Shown here: positions 14,252 to 21,771 of the stretch, in pieces
Layout: each line of letters starts with the position of its first letter
Numbering within the stretch: the stretch's first letter is position 1
From: Alphaproteobacteria bacterium
GTDB taxonomy: Bacteria; Pseudomonadota; Alphaproteobacteria; Rhodospirillales; Rhodospirillaceae
Assembly (NCBI GenBank): GCA_015228695.1
Contig: JADGDA010000006.1
Span: 1-26,150, forward strand
Reading direction: 5' to 3'
DNA length: 26,150 bases
The notes under the pieces: generated by a model
The model's database searches: none
The model's input: the letters and a program-made list of their open reading frames with translations, nothing else
What the model was told of the DNA's origin: nothing
Position numbers and translations under genes: made by a program

Positions 14252-15892
14252 ATGCACGGATTGAAGGTTCTGGATTGTACGCTTCGTGACGGGGGTTATT
14301 ACAATGACTGGAGCTTTGGACGCGGGACCGTCGATGTCTACCTCCACGCCATGGAGCAGGCCCGGATCGATGTGATCGAGATCGGGTTCCGTTCGTTTCC
14401 CAGGGGGCGTTTCCTCGGACCGTATGCCTTCAGCACGGATTCGCTCCTCGACCGGCTCCCCCTGCCGGAGACGTGCCGGGTCGCGGTGATGGTGGATGCC
14501 AAGGAACTGGTCGGCCATCCCGGCGGGGCGGAATGCGCCGTGGACGCCCTGTTCCGGCCCGCCGACGGCTCCCGTGTGTCCCTGGTGCGCGTTGCGACCC
14601 TGTTCACGGAGGCCGAGCCGTGCTGTCCCGCGCTCTCGCGCCTGAAAAGCCTGGGCTATCAGGTCGCAATCAATCTCATGCAGGCGGGAGGGCGGGACAG
14701 CGGGGAGTTGACGCGGACGGCGGAGATGATCGCGTCGTGGGGGATCGTGGATGTGCTCTATTTCGCGGATTCGTTCGGAAACATGGACCCGGCGTCCACC
14801 GCGTCCACGGTCGCCGCCCTGAGGCGGGGATGGAGCGGCCCGATCGGATTTCACGCCCACGACAACATGGGACAGGCGCAGACCAACACCCTGGCCGCCA
14901 TCGACGCGGGGGCGTCCTGGGTCGACGGCACCGTGCTCGGCATGGGGCGCGGCGCGGGCAACGCGCGGATGGAGCATCTGCTGCTCGCCCTGGCGCAACG
15001 CGGGTTGGGGTCCTATCGCGCCGAGGCCCTGTTCCATGTGGTGCTGGAGGATTTCTCCCGCTTGCAGAAGCGTCACGGCTGGGGCAATCACCTGTTCTAT
15101 TACCTGTCCGCGACGCTCGGGATTCATCCCACCTATGTCCAGACCATGCTGGCGGACGAGCGTTACGCCAACGACGAGGTGCTGGCCGGACTCATGAACC
15201 TGGGGGGGGCGGACGGGGGGGCCTATTGCCCGAGCCGGCTGGAAGACGCCATGCGGCCCAGGGCGGCATCGTTCTCGGGCAACTGGAGCGCCAGGGACTG
15301 GGCCGGGGGACGAACGGTCCTGATCGTGGGGCCGGGGCCGAGCGTCGCCGAGCATCTGGATGAACTGGTTGATTTCATCGACCGGGAAGGCCCCGGAGTG
15401 ATCGTCCTCAACGCCAAGACCCTGCTGCCGCCCGACCGGGTTTCGGCCTATGCGACCTGCAACCCGGTCCGCATGGCGGTGGAGGGGGGCATGTACGCGG
15501 CCCTGGGGCGGCCGGTGATCATGCCCGTCGCGGCCCTGTCGTCCTCGGCCCGGGACACGTTGGCGTCGGTGCCGTTGCTCGACTATGGCCTGACCGTCGA
15601 GGCCGGGCGGTTCCATCCGGAGGATCGGGGGTGTGTCGTGCCCCATCACCTCGTGGCCGCCTATGCCCTGGCGTTCGCCAATGCCGCCGGAGCCGGGCGG
15701 GTGTTGCTCGCCGGTTTCGACGGGTTCACGCCGAGCGAATACCGGCACAAGGTGATGCTGGAGGTCTTCGAGCTGTATGGGCGGACGCCGGGGCTCGCGC
15801 CGCTGCGGGCGGTGACGCCGACGAGTTATCCCATTTCCCAATCGTCGGTGTATGCTCTGGAACTCGAAAAGGGACCGTCCTGGGAGCGCTGA
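14252..15892 (+). CDS. DRE-TIM (HMG-lyase-like) aldolase with an extra C-terminal domain
   Basis: A 546-residue two-domain protein. Residues 1-290 form a DRE-TIM metallolyase barrel. It has DCTLRDGG at 8-15 (catalytic Arg12, metal-binding Asp13), the metal pair His201/His203 in FHAHDNMG, and GMGRGAGN near 230. This is the 4-hydroxy-2-oxovalerate aldolase/HMG-CoA lyase superfamily. From about residue 354 a second domain starts with VLIVGPGPSV, a Rossmann-like nucleotide-binding loop, continues to LAGFDGF near 486, and ends with SYPISQSSVY. I recall such two-domain 'aldolase catalytic domain' proteins next to acylneuraminate cytidylyltransferases in surface-sugar clusters. A C-C bond-making or -breaking step in keto-acid sugar synthesis is inferred. 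The substrate is unknown. Confidence 0.85.
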   Translation: MHGLKVLDCTLRDGGYYNDWSFGRGTVDVYLHAMEQARIDVIEIGFRSFPRGRFLGPYAFSTDSLLDRLPLPETCRVAVMVDAKELVGHPGGAECAVDALFRPADGSRVSLVRVATLFTEAEPCCPALSRLKSLGYQVAINLMQAGGRDSGELTRTAEMIASWGIVDVLYFADSFGNMDPASTASTVAALRRGWSGPIGFHAHDNMGQAQTNTLAAIDAGASWVDGTVLGMGRGAGNARMEHLLLALAQRGLGSYRAEALFHVVLEDFSRLQKRHGWGNHLFYYLSATLGIHPTYVQTMLADERYANDEVLAGLMNLGGADGGAYCPSRLEDAMRPRAASFSGNWSARDWAGGRTVLIVGPGPSVAEHLDELVDFIDREGPGVIVLNAKTLLPPDRVSAYATCNPVRMAVEGGMYAALGRPVIMPVAALSSSARDTLASVPLLDYGLTVEAGRFHPEDRGCVVPHHLVAAYALAFANAAGAGRVLLAGFDGFTPSEYRHKVMLEVFELYGRTPGLAPLRAVTPTSYPISQSSVYALELEKGPSWER

Positions 15893-15893
15893 C

Positions 15894-17744
15894 ATGAGAG
15901 TCCTTGTCGCCAACACGCCGAACCGTGACTTCGCGACCCAATTCCCGCCGATTGGCGCCTTGAGCGTTCTCAATTATGTGCGCAAGAACTCCGACGCGGA
16001 GGTGTCGTTCTACAACATCGACGCCCTGCGCCCCAGCCGGGAGGAGGTCATCGCCCATATCAAGGCGTTTAGACCCGACGTCCTCGGCATCAGCGCCATC
16101 GTCTCCACCGCCTATGGCTACACTAGGCAGCTTGCGGGCGACGTTCGCCGGGAGCTTCCGGAGACCCTGATCGTCTGCGGCGGAAATCTGGCCTCGGCGG
16201 CCAATCTGCTGCTGAACCGGGCCCACATCGACCTGTGTGTCCCCGGAGAGGGGGAGATGGTGTTCCACAACATCGTCGAACGGGCCCGGACCACCCGTCG
16301 TCCCCCCGATTTCAAGGACATCCAGGGAATCGTCCTGCTGGACGCCGACGGGGAGCTGTTTCATACCGGCATCCCCGAGCAGCTCGATCCCAGTCTCGTC
16401 TGGGACTATGACTGGGAGGACCTGGAGAAAACCGGAACGATCTGGAACTACATCACCCCCATCGCCAAGGATGGGGAGATCATTTTTCCCTACCGGAAGG
16501 ACCCGCGCAGCCACGAGCCCCATCGCCAGGGCAAGAACCACGCCGTTCTGAATTGCGTCAAGGGCTGCGTGGCCCGTTGCACCTTCTGCCACCGCTCGCA
16601 AAAGGGTATCCGGCATATCCCGGTCGACATCGTGATGCAGCGTCTCGACCGGATGATGGAAAAGTACAATGTCGGCTTCGTCTACATGGGGGCGGAGGCC
16701 TTCGGCGCCGATAAGCGTTGGCTCGACGAGTTTCTCGACCAGATCGCCCTGCGCGACGTCTTGTGGGGGGCGGGCGGCGTGCGCGCCAACGCCCTGACGC
16801 CCGAATGGATTCAGCGCATGAAGGCCGCCGGCTGCGTCAATCTGTCCTACGGCAACGAGTCCGGCAGTGCCCGGATGCTCCAGATCATCGAGAAGAAAGT
16901 TTCCATCGAGCAGAACTACGCGGCCATGAAGGCGGCCATCGAGGCGGGTTTCCCGACCGGCATGCAGTTCGTCGTCGGCATGCCCGGCGAGAACGAGGAG
17001 ACGATCCGGGAAACCATCGACTACATCAAGTACGGCACGACCCTGACGCCGAATCTCAACCCGGATTCCTTCGCCATCGGCTATGCCCAGGCGCTTCCCG
17101 GTACCCCGCTCTACGAATACGCCCGGCGGAACGGGTATCTGGGAGACGGCATGGACGGCGAGGAAAAGTATCTTCTCAGCATCGCCAACAAGGACGCCTG
17201 CGACCCGGAGGCGGCGATCAACTACACGGACACGCCCCGCCTGCGCTGGCTGGCATGGCGTCCCCTGATGTCGATCGAGGTCAACTATCACTACTACAAG
17301 ACGTTCGGGAAGGAGCACTATTTCAAGGCGATGGGGCGGGACATCAAGATGCTCGGCGGCATCCATTCGGGCGTCGGTTCCATCGCCGAGGACGTGATCG
17401 GCCCGTACATTCCTCTCCTCATCCAGGGCAAGCCGCTGCCGTTCCGGTTGATCGTCCCCATCCTGAGATCGAGGAAGCCGGGACTCGCCCATACGTTCTA
17501 TCCGGCCCTCTTCTATCGGTTACGCCACTTCGTGACCCTCATGGAGTTTGCGCGGACCATTAAGAACGAGGGGATGGGCAAGGCGCTGACGTTGGGGTGG
17601 GATTATGTGGCGCACCGGACCCGCAGCGCGCTCGGGCTGCGCAAATTCAGGCATGGATATGTCTCCCTGCGTAAGATCGTCGAGGAAATGGGGCCGTCTC
17701 CGGACGATCCCGAAGCGATGAGGCCCCTGCGCAGCGGTCGCTGA
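15894..17744 (+). CDS. B12-binding domain radical SAM protein
   Basis: A 616-residue protein with an N-terminal cobalamin-binding-type Rossmann domain (about 1-140; PPIGALSVLNYVRKN, then DVLGISAIVST and LIVCGGN) and a radical SAM barrel with the cluster motif Cys225-x3-Cys229-x2-Cys232 (GCVARCTFCH). It belongs to the BchE/P-methylase-like group, whose members do methylations, cyclisations or other radical chemistry on unreactive carbons. A roughly 200-residue C-terminal part (about 410-616) rich in Tyr/His/Arg is not assigned. The ATG at 15894 follows the previous stop by one base and has GGGAG seven bases upstream. In this cluster it may modify a sugar or lipid carrier. That is inference. 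Confidence 0.88.
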   Translation: MRVLVANTPNRDFATQFPPIGALSVLNYVRKNSDAEVSFYNIDALRPSREEVIAHIKAFRPDVLGISAIVSTAYGYTRQLAGDVRRELPETLIVCGGNLASAANLLLNRAHIDLCVPGEGEMVFHNIVERARTTRRPPDFKDIQGIVLLDADGELFHTGIPEQLDPSLVWDYDWEDLEKTGTIWNYITPIAKDGEIIFPYRKDPRSHEPHRQGKNHAVLNCVKGCVARCTFCHRSQKGIRHIPVDIVMQRLDRMMEKYNVGFVYMGAEAFGADKRWLDEFLDQIALRDVLWGAGGVRANALTPEWIQRMKAAGCVNLSYGNESGSARMLQIIEKKVSIEQNYAAMKAAIEAGFPTGMQFVVGMPGENEETIRETIDYIKYGTTLTPNLNPDSFAIGYAQALPGTPLYEYARRNGYLGDGMDGEEKYLLSIANKDACDPEAAINYTDTPRLRWLAWRPLMSIEVNYHYYKTFGKEHYFKAMGRDIKMLGGIHSGVGSIAEDVIGPYIPLLIQGKPLPFRLIVPILRSRKPGLAHTFYPALFYRLRHFVTLMEFARTIKNEGMGKALTLGWDYVAHRTRSALGLRKFRHGYVSLRKIVEEMGPSPDDPEAMRPLRSGR

Positions 17745-17764
17745 CAATCGGAAGAGCAAGCATC

Positions 17765-18481
17765 ATGACGGAGACCTCCGGCGTCGTCGCGCTGATCCCC
17801 GCCCGGGCGGGGTCGAAGCGGCTTCCCAACAAGAATATGTATCCCTTCCACGGCAAGCCCCTGGCGGCCTGGACCTTGGAACTGGCGCGGGGTCTGTTCT
17901 TCGATCGGATCGTCGTCAGCACCGACGACGAGCCGTTGCGCACGCTCGCCTCCCCGGACCCCGCCTTCACCGTCCGGGGGCGGCCGGCCAAGCTCGGCAA
18001 CGATACCGCGACGATCCTGGATGTCATCCGCCATGTCGCCGACGAACAGGCGTTGAGGGAGGAGGATGTGGTCGTCCTGCTTCAGGTGACGGCGCCCCTG
18101 CGGGTGGCGAGCGACGTCACCGAGGCCTTGCGCCTGTTCGAGGCGCACGGCCGTCGGCGCACGGTCGTCTCGGTCAGCGAGAGCACCTACCCTCCGGCGT
18201 TGCTGTGGCGGATCGGAGCCGACGGCGGCCTGGAATCGTTCCTGCCGCAGCAGGGTCCGGCCGTCACCCGCAAGCAGGACCACGGCAGCACCTATTTCTG
18301 GAACGATGTGGTGCTGGTGGATTCCGTGGCCAACTTCCGCCGTCCCGGACGCAATCTGTTCAGCGACAATCCGGTCCCCCTGGTGATCCCCCGCGAACGT
18401 GGGGTCGCCATCGACTATCCGGTCCAGATGACCATGGCCCAGGCGCTGTTTCCCCCGCGTGACGAAAGGCTTTCGCAATGA
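17765..18481 (+). CDS. CMP-acylneuraminate-type cytidylyltransferase
   Basis: A 238-residue enzyme of the CMP-sialic acid/CMP-Kdo synthetase family. The nucleotide-binding loop LIPARAGSKRLPNKN is at about 10-24, and QVTAPLR near 110 corresponds to the family's QPTSPLR. VVSVSE and the Mg-binding Asp/Glu region follow. Such enzymes activate a 2-keto acid sugar (Neu5Ac, legionaminate, pseudaminate or a Kdo-like acid) with CTP. The exact sugar cannot be told. The stop overlaps the start of the DapA-like gene (ATGA), implying a coupled pathway. No NeuB/LegI/PseI synthase is in the window, so the origin of the acid is open. Twenty bases separate it from the radical SAM gene. Confidence 0.9.
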   Translation: MTETSGVVALIPARAGSKRLPNKNMYPFHGKPLAAWTLELARGLFFDRIVVSTDDEPLRTLASPDPAFTVRGRPAKLGNDTATILDVIRHVADEQALREEDVVVLLQVTAPLRVASDVTEALRLFEAHGRRRTVVSVSESTYPPALLWRIGADGGLESFLPQQGPAVTRKQDHGSTYFWNDVVLVDSVANFRRPGRNLFSDNPVPLVIPRERGVAIDYPVQMTMAQALFPPRDERLSQ

Positions 18482-19395
18482 GCGCTTTTTCCGGAGTGAT
18501 CACGACGCCCCTGGCTCCGTTCGGGGAGGACGGTCGCCTGCGCCCCGAACTGATCGAGCCCTTCGTCGCCTGGCAGGTGGAGAACGGCGTCACCGGATTC
18601 TTCTGCCTGGGCACCTGGGGAGGCTTCGCCATCCTCGATTCCTCCGAGCGTCGGCGGGCGGCGGAGGCGTGGTGCGCGGCGGCCGGCAAGCATAAGGCGC
18701 AAACCCTGGTTCACATCGGCGCGTTCGCCCAGCACGAGGCCATCGAGCTTGCCAAGCACGCCGCCGGCTGTGGCGCGACCGCCATCGCCAGCGTGATCCC
18801 GCTCTATTATTCCGGGGCCAATTATTACAAATTCGACGACTACAGAAAGTACTTCGCGGCCATCGTCCGGGAGTCGTCGCTCCCGCTCTTCCTCTACAAC
18901 AATCCGCGCACGACCGGGGTCCTGATCAAGCCCGGAGAGTTCGTGTCCCTGGCGGAAGCTGGCGTCGCCGGAGTGAAGGACGGGTCCAAGGACCCGGGCT
19001 GGATATTGGAGGCGCAAGACACGCTCGCCGCGCGGGGGCTTGCCGGGGAAATCATTCCCGGCAACACCTCGGCCATGATCTACGGCGTCGCCAGCGGGTT
19101 GGAGGCGTGCATGTCGGGGGCTACCGTCTGCATGCCGAGGCTGACCTCGGAGACGTTCGCGGCGCTGCGGGGGGGGGATTTCAAGCTCGGCGCGGCCCTG
19201 CACCGCAAGCTGATGGCGGCGCGGCGGGTCGTCGCCTCGTTCGGACCGGCCGCTCCGGTCAGCTACGCCCTTCTCGCCCGGATGGGCCGAAGCCTCGGAA
19301 CCGCGCGCGCGCCCTGGCCGACCATTGATCCCAAGGGGTTGGACAGGCTGCTGGACGGACTGAAGGCGCTGGGTGTGCCCGATGTCGCGGGCTGA
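18478..19395 (+). CDS. DapA/N-acetylneuraminate lyase-family aldolase, atypical active loop
   Basis: A 305-residue TIM-barrel class I aldolase. The Schiff-base lysine is Lys167 (GVKDGS) and the partner tyrosine Tyr140 (FLYNNPRTTG), so the chemistry of the dihydrodipicolinate synthase/sialate lyase family should be intact. The pyruvate-carboxylate loop, normally GTTGE or GSTGE, reads LGTWGGF, replacing Thr by Trp and Glu by Gly. That suggests a different donor or acceptor from DapA. Lying directly after a CMP-sugar synthetase and before a phosphatase, it may form the keto-acid sugar by aldol condensation. It is unlikely to be the lysine-pathway DapA. It overlaps both neighbours (ATGA at the start, 14 bases at the end). 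Confidence 0.88.
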   Translation: MSAFSGVITTPLAPFGEDGRLRPELIEPFVAWQVENGVTGFFCLGTWGGFAILDSSERRRAAEAWCAAAGKHKAQTLVHIGAFAQHEAIELAKHAAGCGATAIASVIPLYYSGANYYKFDDYRKYFAAIVRESSLPLFLYNNPRTTGVLIKPGEFVSLAEAGVAGVKDGSKDPGWILEAQDTLAARGLAGEIIPGNTSAMIYGVASGLEACMSGATVCMPRLTSETFAALRGGDFKLGAALHRKLMAARRVVASFGPAAPVSYALLARMGRSLGTARAPWPTIDPKGLDRLLDGLKALGVPDVAG

Positions 19396-20041
19396 CGTTC
19401 TCTGCCTGGACTTCGACGGCGTCGTTCTTGAATCCGTGCGGATCAAGGATGAGGCCTACTGGCGCCTCTTCGACGACCATCCCGAATCGGTGCGCGATCG
19501 GGTGCTGGCCCGGCACAAGGAAACGCCCGGCGTCGAGCGTTCGCGCAAAGTCCGCGACTTCCTGACCCTGGCTTCGGGCCGGGAACCGACGCCGGACGAG
19601 GTTGCGAGGCGTCTTGCCCGCTTTGTCGACCTGTGCCGCGATGGCCTGCGCACCTGTCCGGAGGTGCCGGGGGTGATTGGCTTTCTCCAAGGCCTTGCCG
19701 GGCGGGCCGTCTACGTGGTGTCGGCGGCTCCGGGGGCCGAGGTCCGCGAGACCTCCGAAGCCCGTGGATTCGCTTCCCTGTTCAAGGACATCCTCGGCAG
19801 TCCCGCTCCCAAGCCGGAGTTGCTGGAGCTGATTCTGGAGCGGGAGGACGTCACGCCGGACAAGATCGTCTTCGTCGGCGACATGATCAGCGATTTCAAG
19901 GCCGCCCTGGCCGTCGGCGTCCGGTTCATCGGGCGGGTCGCCGAGGGGCGCGCCAGCCCGTTTCCCCCCTCCGTGCCCGTGATCGCCGATTTCACCGCCG
20001 GCGCGGCCGTGGTCCTGGACACCCTGGACCGCCCGGCATGA
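19382..20041 (+). CDS. HAD-family phosphatase
   Basis: A 219-residue haloacid dehalogenase-like hydrolase. Motif I is DFDGV with nucleophile Asp10 and acid/base Asp12; motif II is Ser in VVSAAP (near 117); motif III Lys is in APKPEL (near 142); motif IV is GDMISD (near 165). An alpha-helical cap lies between motifs I and II. This is the phosphoglycolate phosphatase-like subgroup. By context it would remove phosphate from a sugar-acid 9- or 8-phosphate before CMP activation, as in nonulosonic or Kdo pathways. The ATG at 19382 lies inside the end of the previous gene; GTG at 19373 would add three residues. The stop overlaps the next ATG (ATGA). Confidence 0.87.
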   Translation: MSRADVLCLDFDGVVLESVRIKDEAYWRLFDDHPESVRDRVLARHKETPGVERSRKVRDFLTLASGREPTPDEVARRLARFVDLCRDGLRTCPEVPGVIGFLQGLAGRAVYVVSAAPGAEVRETSEARGFASLFKDILGSPAPKPELLELILEREDVTPDKIVFVGDMISDFKAALAVGVRFIGRVAEGRASPFPPSVPVIADFTAGAAVVLDTLDRPA

Positions 20042-21771
20042 GCGGGGTCACCCTCGTTTCCGTCAACGAGGCCTCCCTCGCGGGCTTCATCATGGCGGTT
20101 CTCGCGCGGAGACGGGTGATCGTGATCGGCGTGGCCCCCGTTCTGCCGGCCCTCGGGCGTCCGTTGCGGTGGGTGGTCGACCGCGTCCTTGCCGCCGGGC
20201 GGGCGAGCCCGGTGCTCGACCTGTGTCCGGAGATGGACGCCTATGCCCGGAATCCGAACGCCCTCAGCGTCCGCGATATCTTCGCCGACATCGAGCCGTG
20301 GCAGAACCGGCGCTTCGGCTTTGACGCCGCCGACGCCACGGTTCCCCGCTACGCCATGGCCTACAAGCAGGTCACCGGCAAGCATCTCCAGGACAAATAC
20401 CTCCCCATGCTGTTGTGCGAGGCGGCCGTGCGGCGGCTGGAGGGGGGGGATGTCCGGGTCATCGGCCTGGATGCCGACGCCCTCGCCCTGCACCAAGCCT
20501 ATTTCGGAGCGCCCTTGCCGGGGGCATCCGCCCCCCGCGCCTCCCACGGACTCGTGAACGCCGTTCTGGCCGTGGCCGTGGCCGTGGCCTCGCTGGTTTG
20601 GCTCGGGACGCGGACCCGGCTGCGGAGACGGAAGCCGGAGCCCATCTTTCTGGCCGCCGATTTTTTGCGCGACCCGCGCGACCGGGCCATCTACGACTTG
20701 GCGCGGGAAGGAGGGCCGGTGCTGCTGGTGATGCGGGAAAAGGGCATGACCACCGACGGCATCGCCGGGCTCGAAGGTCATGGCCGCTGCAACGGGGACG
20801 ACGGCCGGGTGGGGCTCGTCGATGCCCTGCGCTGCGCCGGGGACGTTTTCCGCGAGGGAGCATCGCTCTACCGGGCGTATCGCCGGCTCCAACCCGCGCA
20901 CTATTATCAGATCGCGACGTTGCCCCATCGCCGTTTGAAGCTGCGGGCCTTCTTTTTTCGGTTCCGTCCGAAATACTATTGGAACAGGGACGAATACAAC
21001 GTCGAGCACATTCTGAGGCGAACCGAGCTTCATGCCGTCGGAGGGATTTCTCTCGGTCTGATGCATGGGATTCAGGGCATGGCCGACCTCAATCCCCGCC
21101 GCCGCTATATCAGCTTCGATGTTTTCTATATTTTCGGAGATCACCTGTATAACTTGTATTACAAGGAAACTTGGCCGGAGGACATGAAGGTCCGCGCGGT
21201 CGGCAGCTTTACCTTTTCCCGCGCCCAACTCGCGGGACCGCGCCCGGCGGCGGACTCGGACCTCATCGTCATCTTCGCCGCCCTGGGCATCGGCAACCCC
21301 GAGTTTCCCCGGCTGGTGCGCGCCATCGCGGAGGCGTTCCCCCATTACCGGGTCCGCCTGAAGCCGAAAGGGTCGGCGGAGGTTCCCGCGATCCGGGCCT
21401 TCCTCGAGTCATGCCGCGAGGGTCTGGACAACGTCGAGGCCGTCGCCACCGACGCCACCGACTTGATCGGCGCGGCCCGCTACGTTCTGTCGGACCCATC
21501 GACCGTGGTGGCGGAAGCGGTGTACTTCGGGGTTCCAACCCTGGTGATCGACATCATTCCGGGGCATCGCCGCTGTCTGTTCCGGGATTTCCCCGGCCTT
21601 TGCGTCACCTCGGCGGAACAGGCCGTGGACCGGCTGCGGGATATGGACAGCGGGGCCTGGACCCAGCCCCGCGCCGCCTACGACAGTCTGGTCAAGCTGG
21701 ACGGCCCGCATTTTCTGGAGATCGTGCGCGGCGATCTCGGCCTCGGGACAGAAGGGGCGCGGGACGTTTGA
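20038..21771 (+). CDS. Putative GT-B type glycosyltransferase of surface-sugar synthesis
   Basis: A 577-residue protein. No family is certain. The C-terminal 200 residues look like the second domain of a GT-B transferase of the polysialyltransferase/CDP-glycerol transferase/capsule-synthesis type: YRVRLKPKGS, then DLIGAARYVLSDPSTVVAEAVYFGVPTLVID, with the Ser-Thr and Gly-Val-Pro pattern of a nucleotide-binding site. Residues about 178-195 are strongly hydrophobic (LAVAVAVASLVWLG), a possible membrane segment between an N-terminal domain of unknown type and the catalytic part. It starts with ATGA overlap to the phosphatase and ends with TGATG overlap to the exporter, so it probably uses the CMP-sugar made upstream. 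Confidence 0.78.
   Translation: MSGVTLVSVNEASLAGFIMAVLARRRVIVIGVAPVLPALGRPLRWVVDRVLAAGRASPVLDLCPEMDAYARNPNALSVRDIFADIEPWQNRRFGFDAADATVPRYAMAYKQVTGKHLQDKYLPMLLCEAAVRRLEGGDVRVIGLDADALALHQAYFGAPLPGASAPRASHGLVNAVLAVAVAVASLVWLGTRTRLRRRKPEPIFLAADFLRDPRDRAIYDLAREGGPVLLVMREKGMTTDGIAGLEGHGRCNGDDGRVGLVDALRCAGDVFREGASLYRAYRRLQPAHYYQIATLPHRRLKLRAFFFRFRPKYYWNRDEYNVEHILRRTELHAVGGISLGLMHGIQGMADLNPRRRYISFDVFYIFGDHLYNLYYKETWPEDMKVRAVGSFTFSRAQLAGPRPAADSDLIVIFAALGIGNPEFPRLVRAIAEAFPHYRVRLKPKGSAEVPAIRAFLESCREGLDNVEAVATDATDLIGAARYVLSDPSTVVAEAVYFGVPTLVIDIIPGHRRCLFRDFPGLCVTSAEQAVDRLRDMDSGAWTQPRAAYDSLVKLDGPHFLEIVRGDLGLGTEGARDV

Noticed and set aside
18478..19395. Housekeeping dapA (lysine pathway)
   Set aside because: The GTTGE-type loop is replaced by GTWGG and the gene is coupled to a CMP-sugar synthetase, so a sugar-acid role is more likely.
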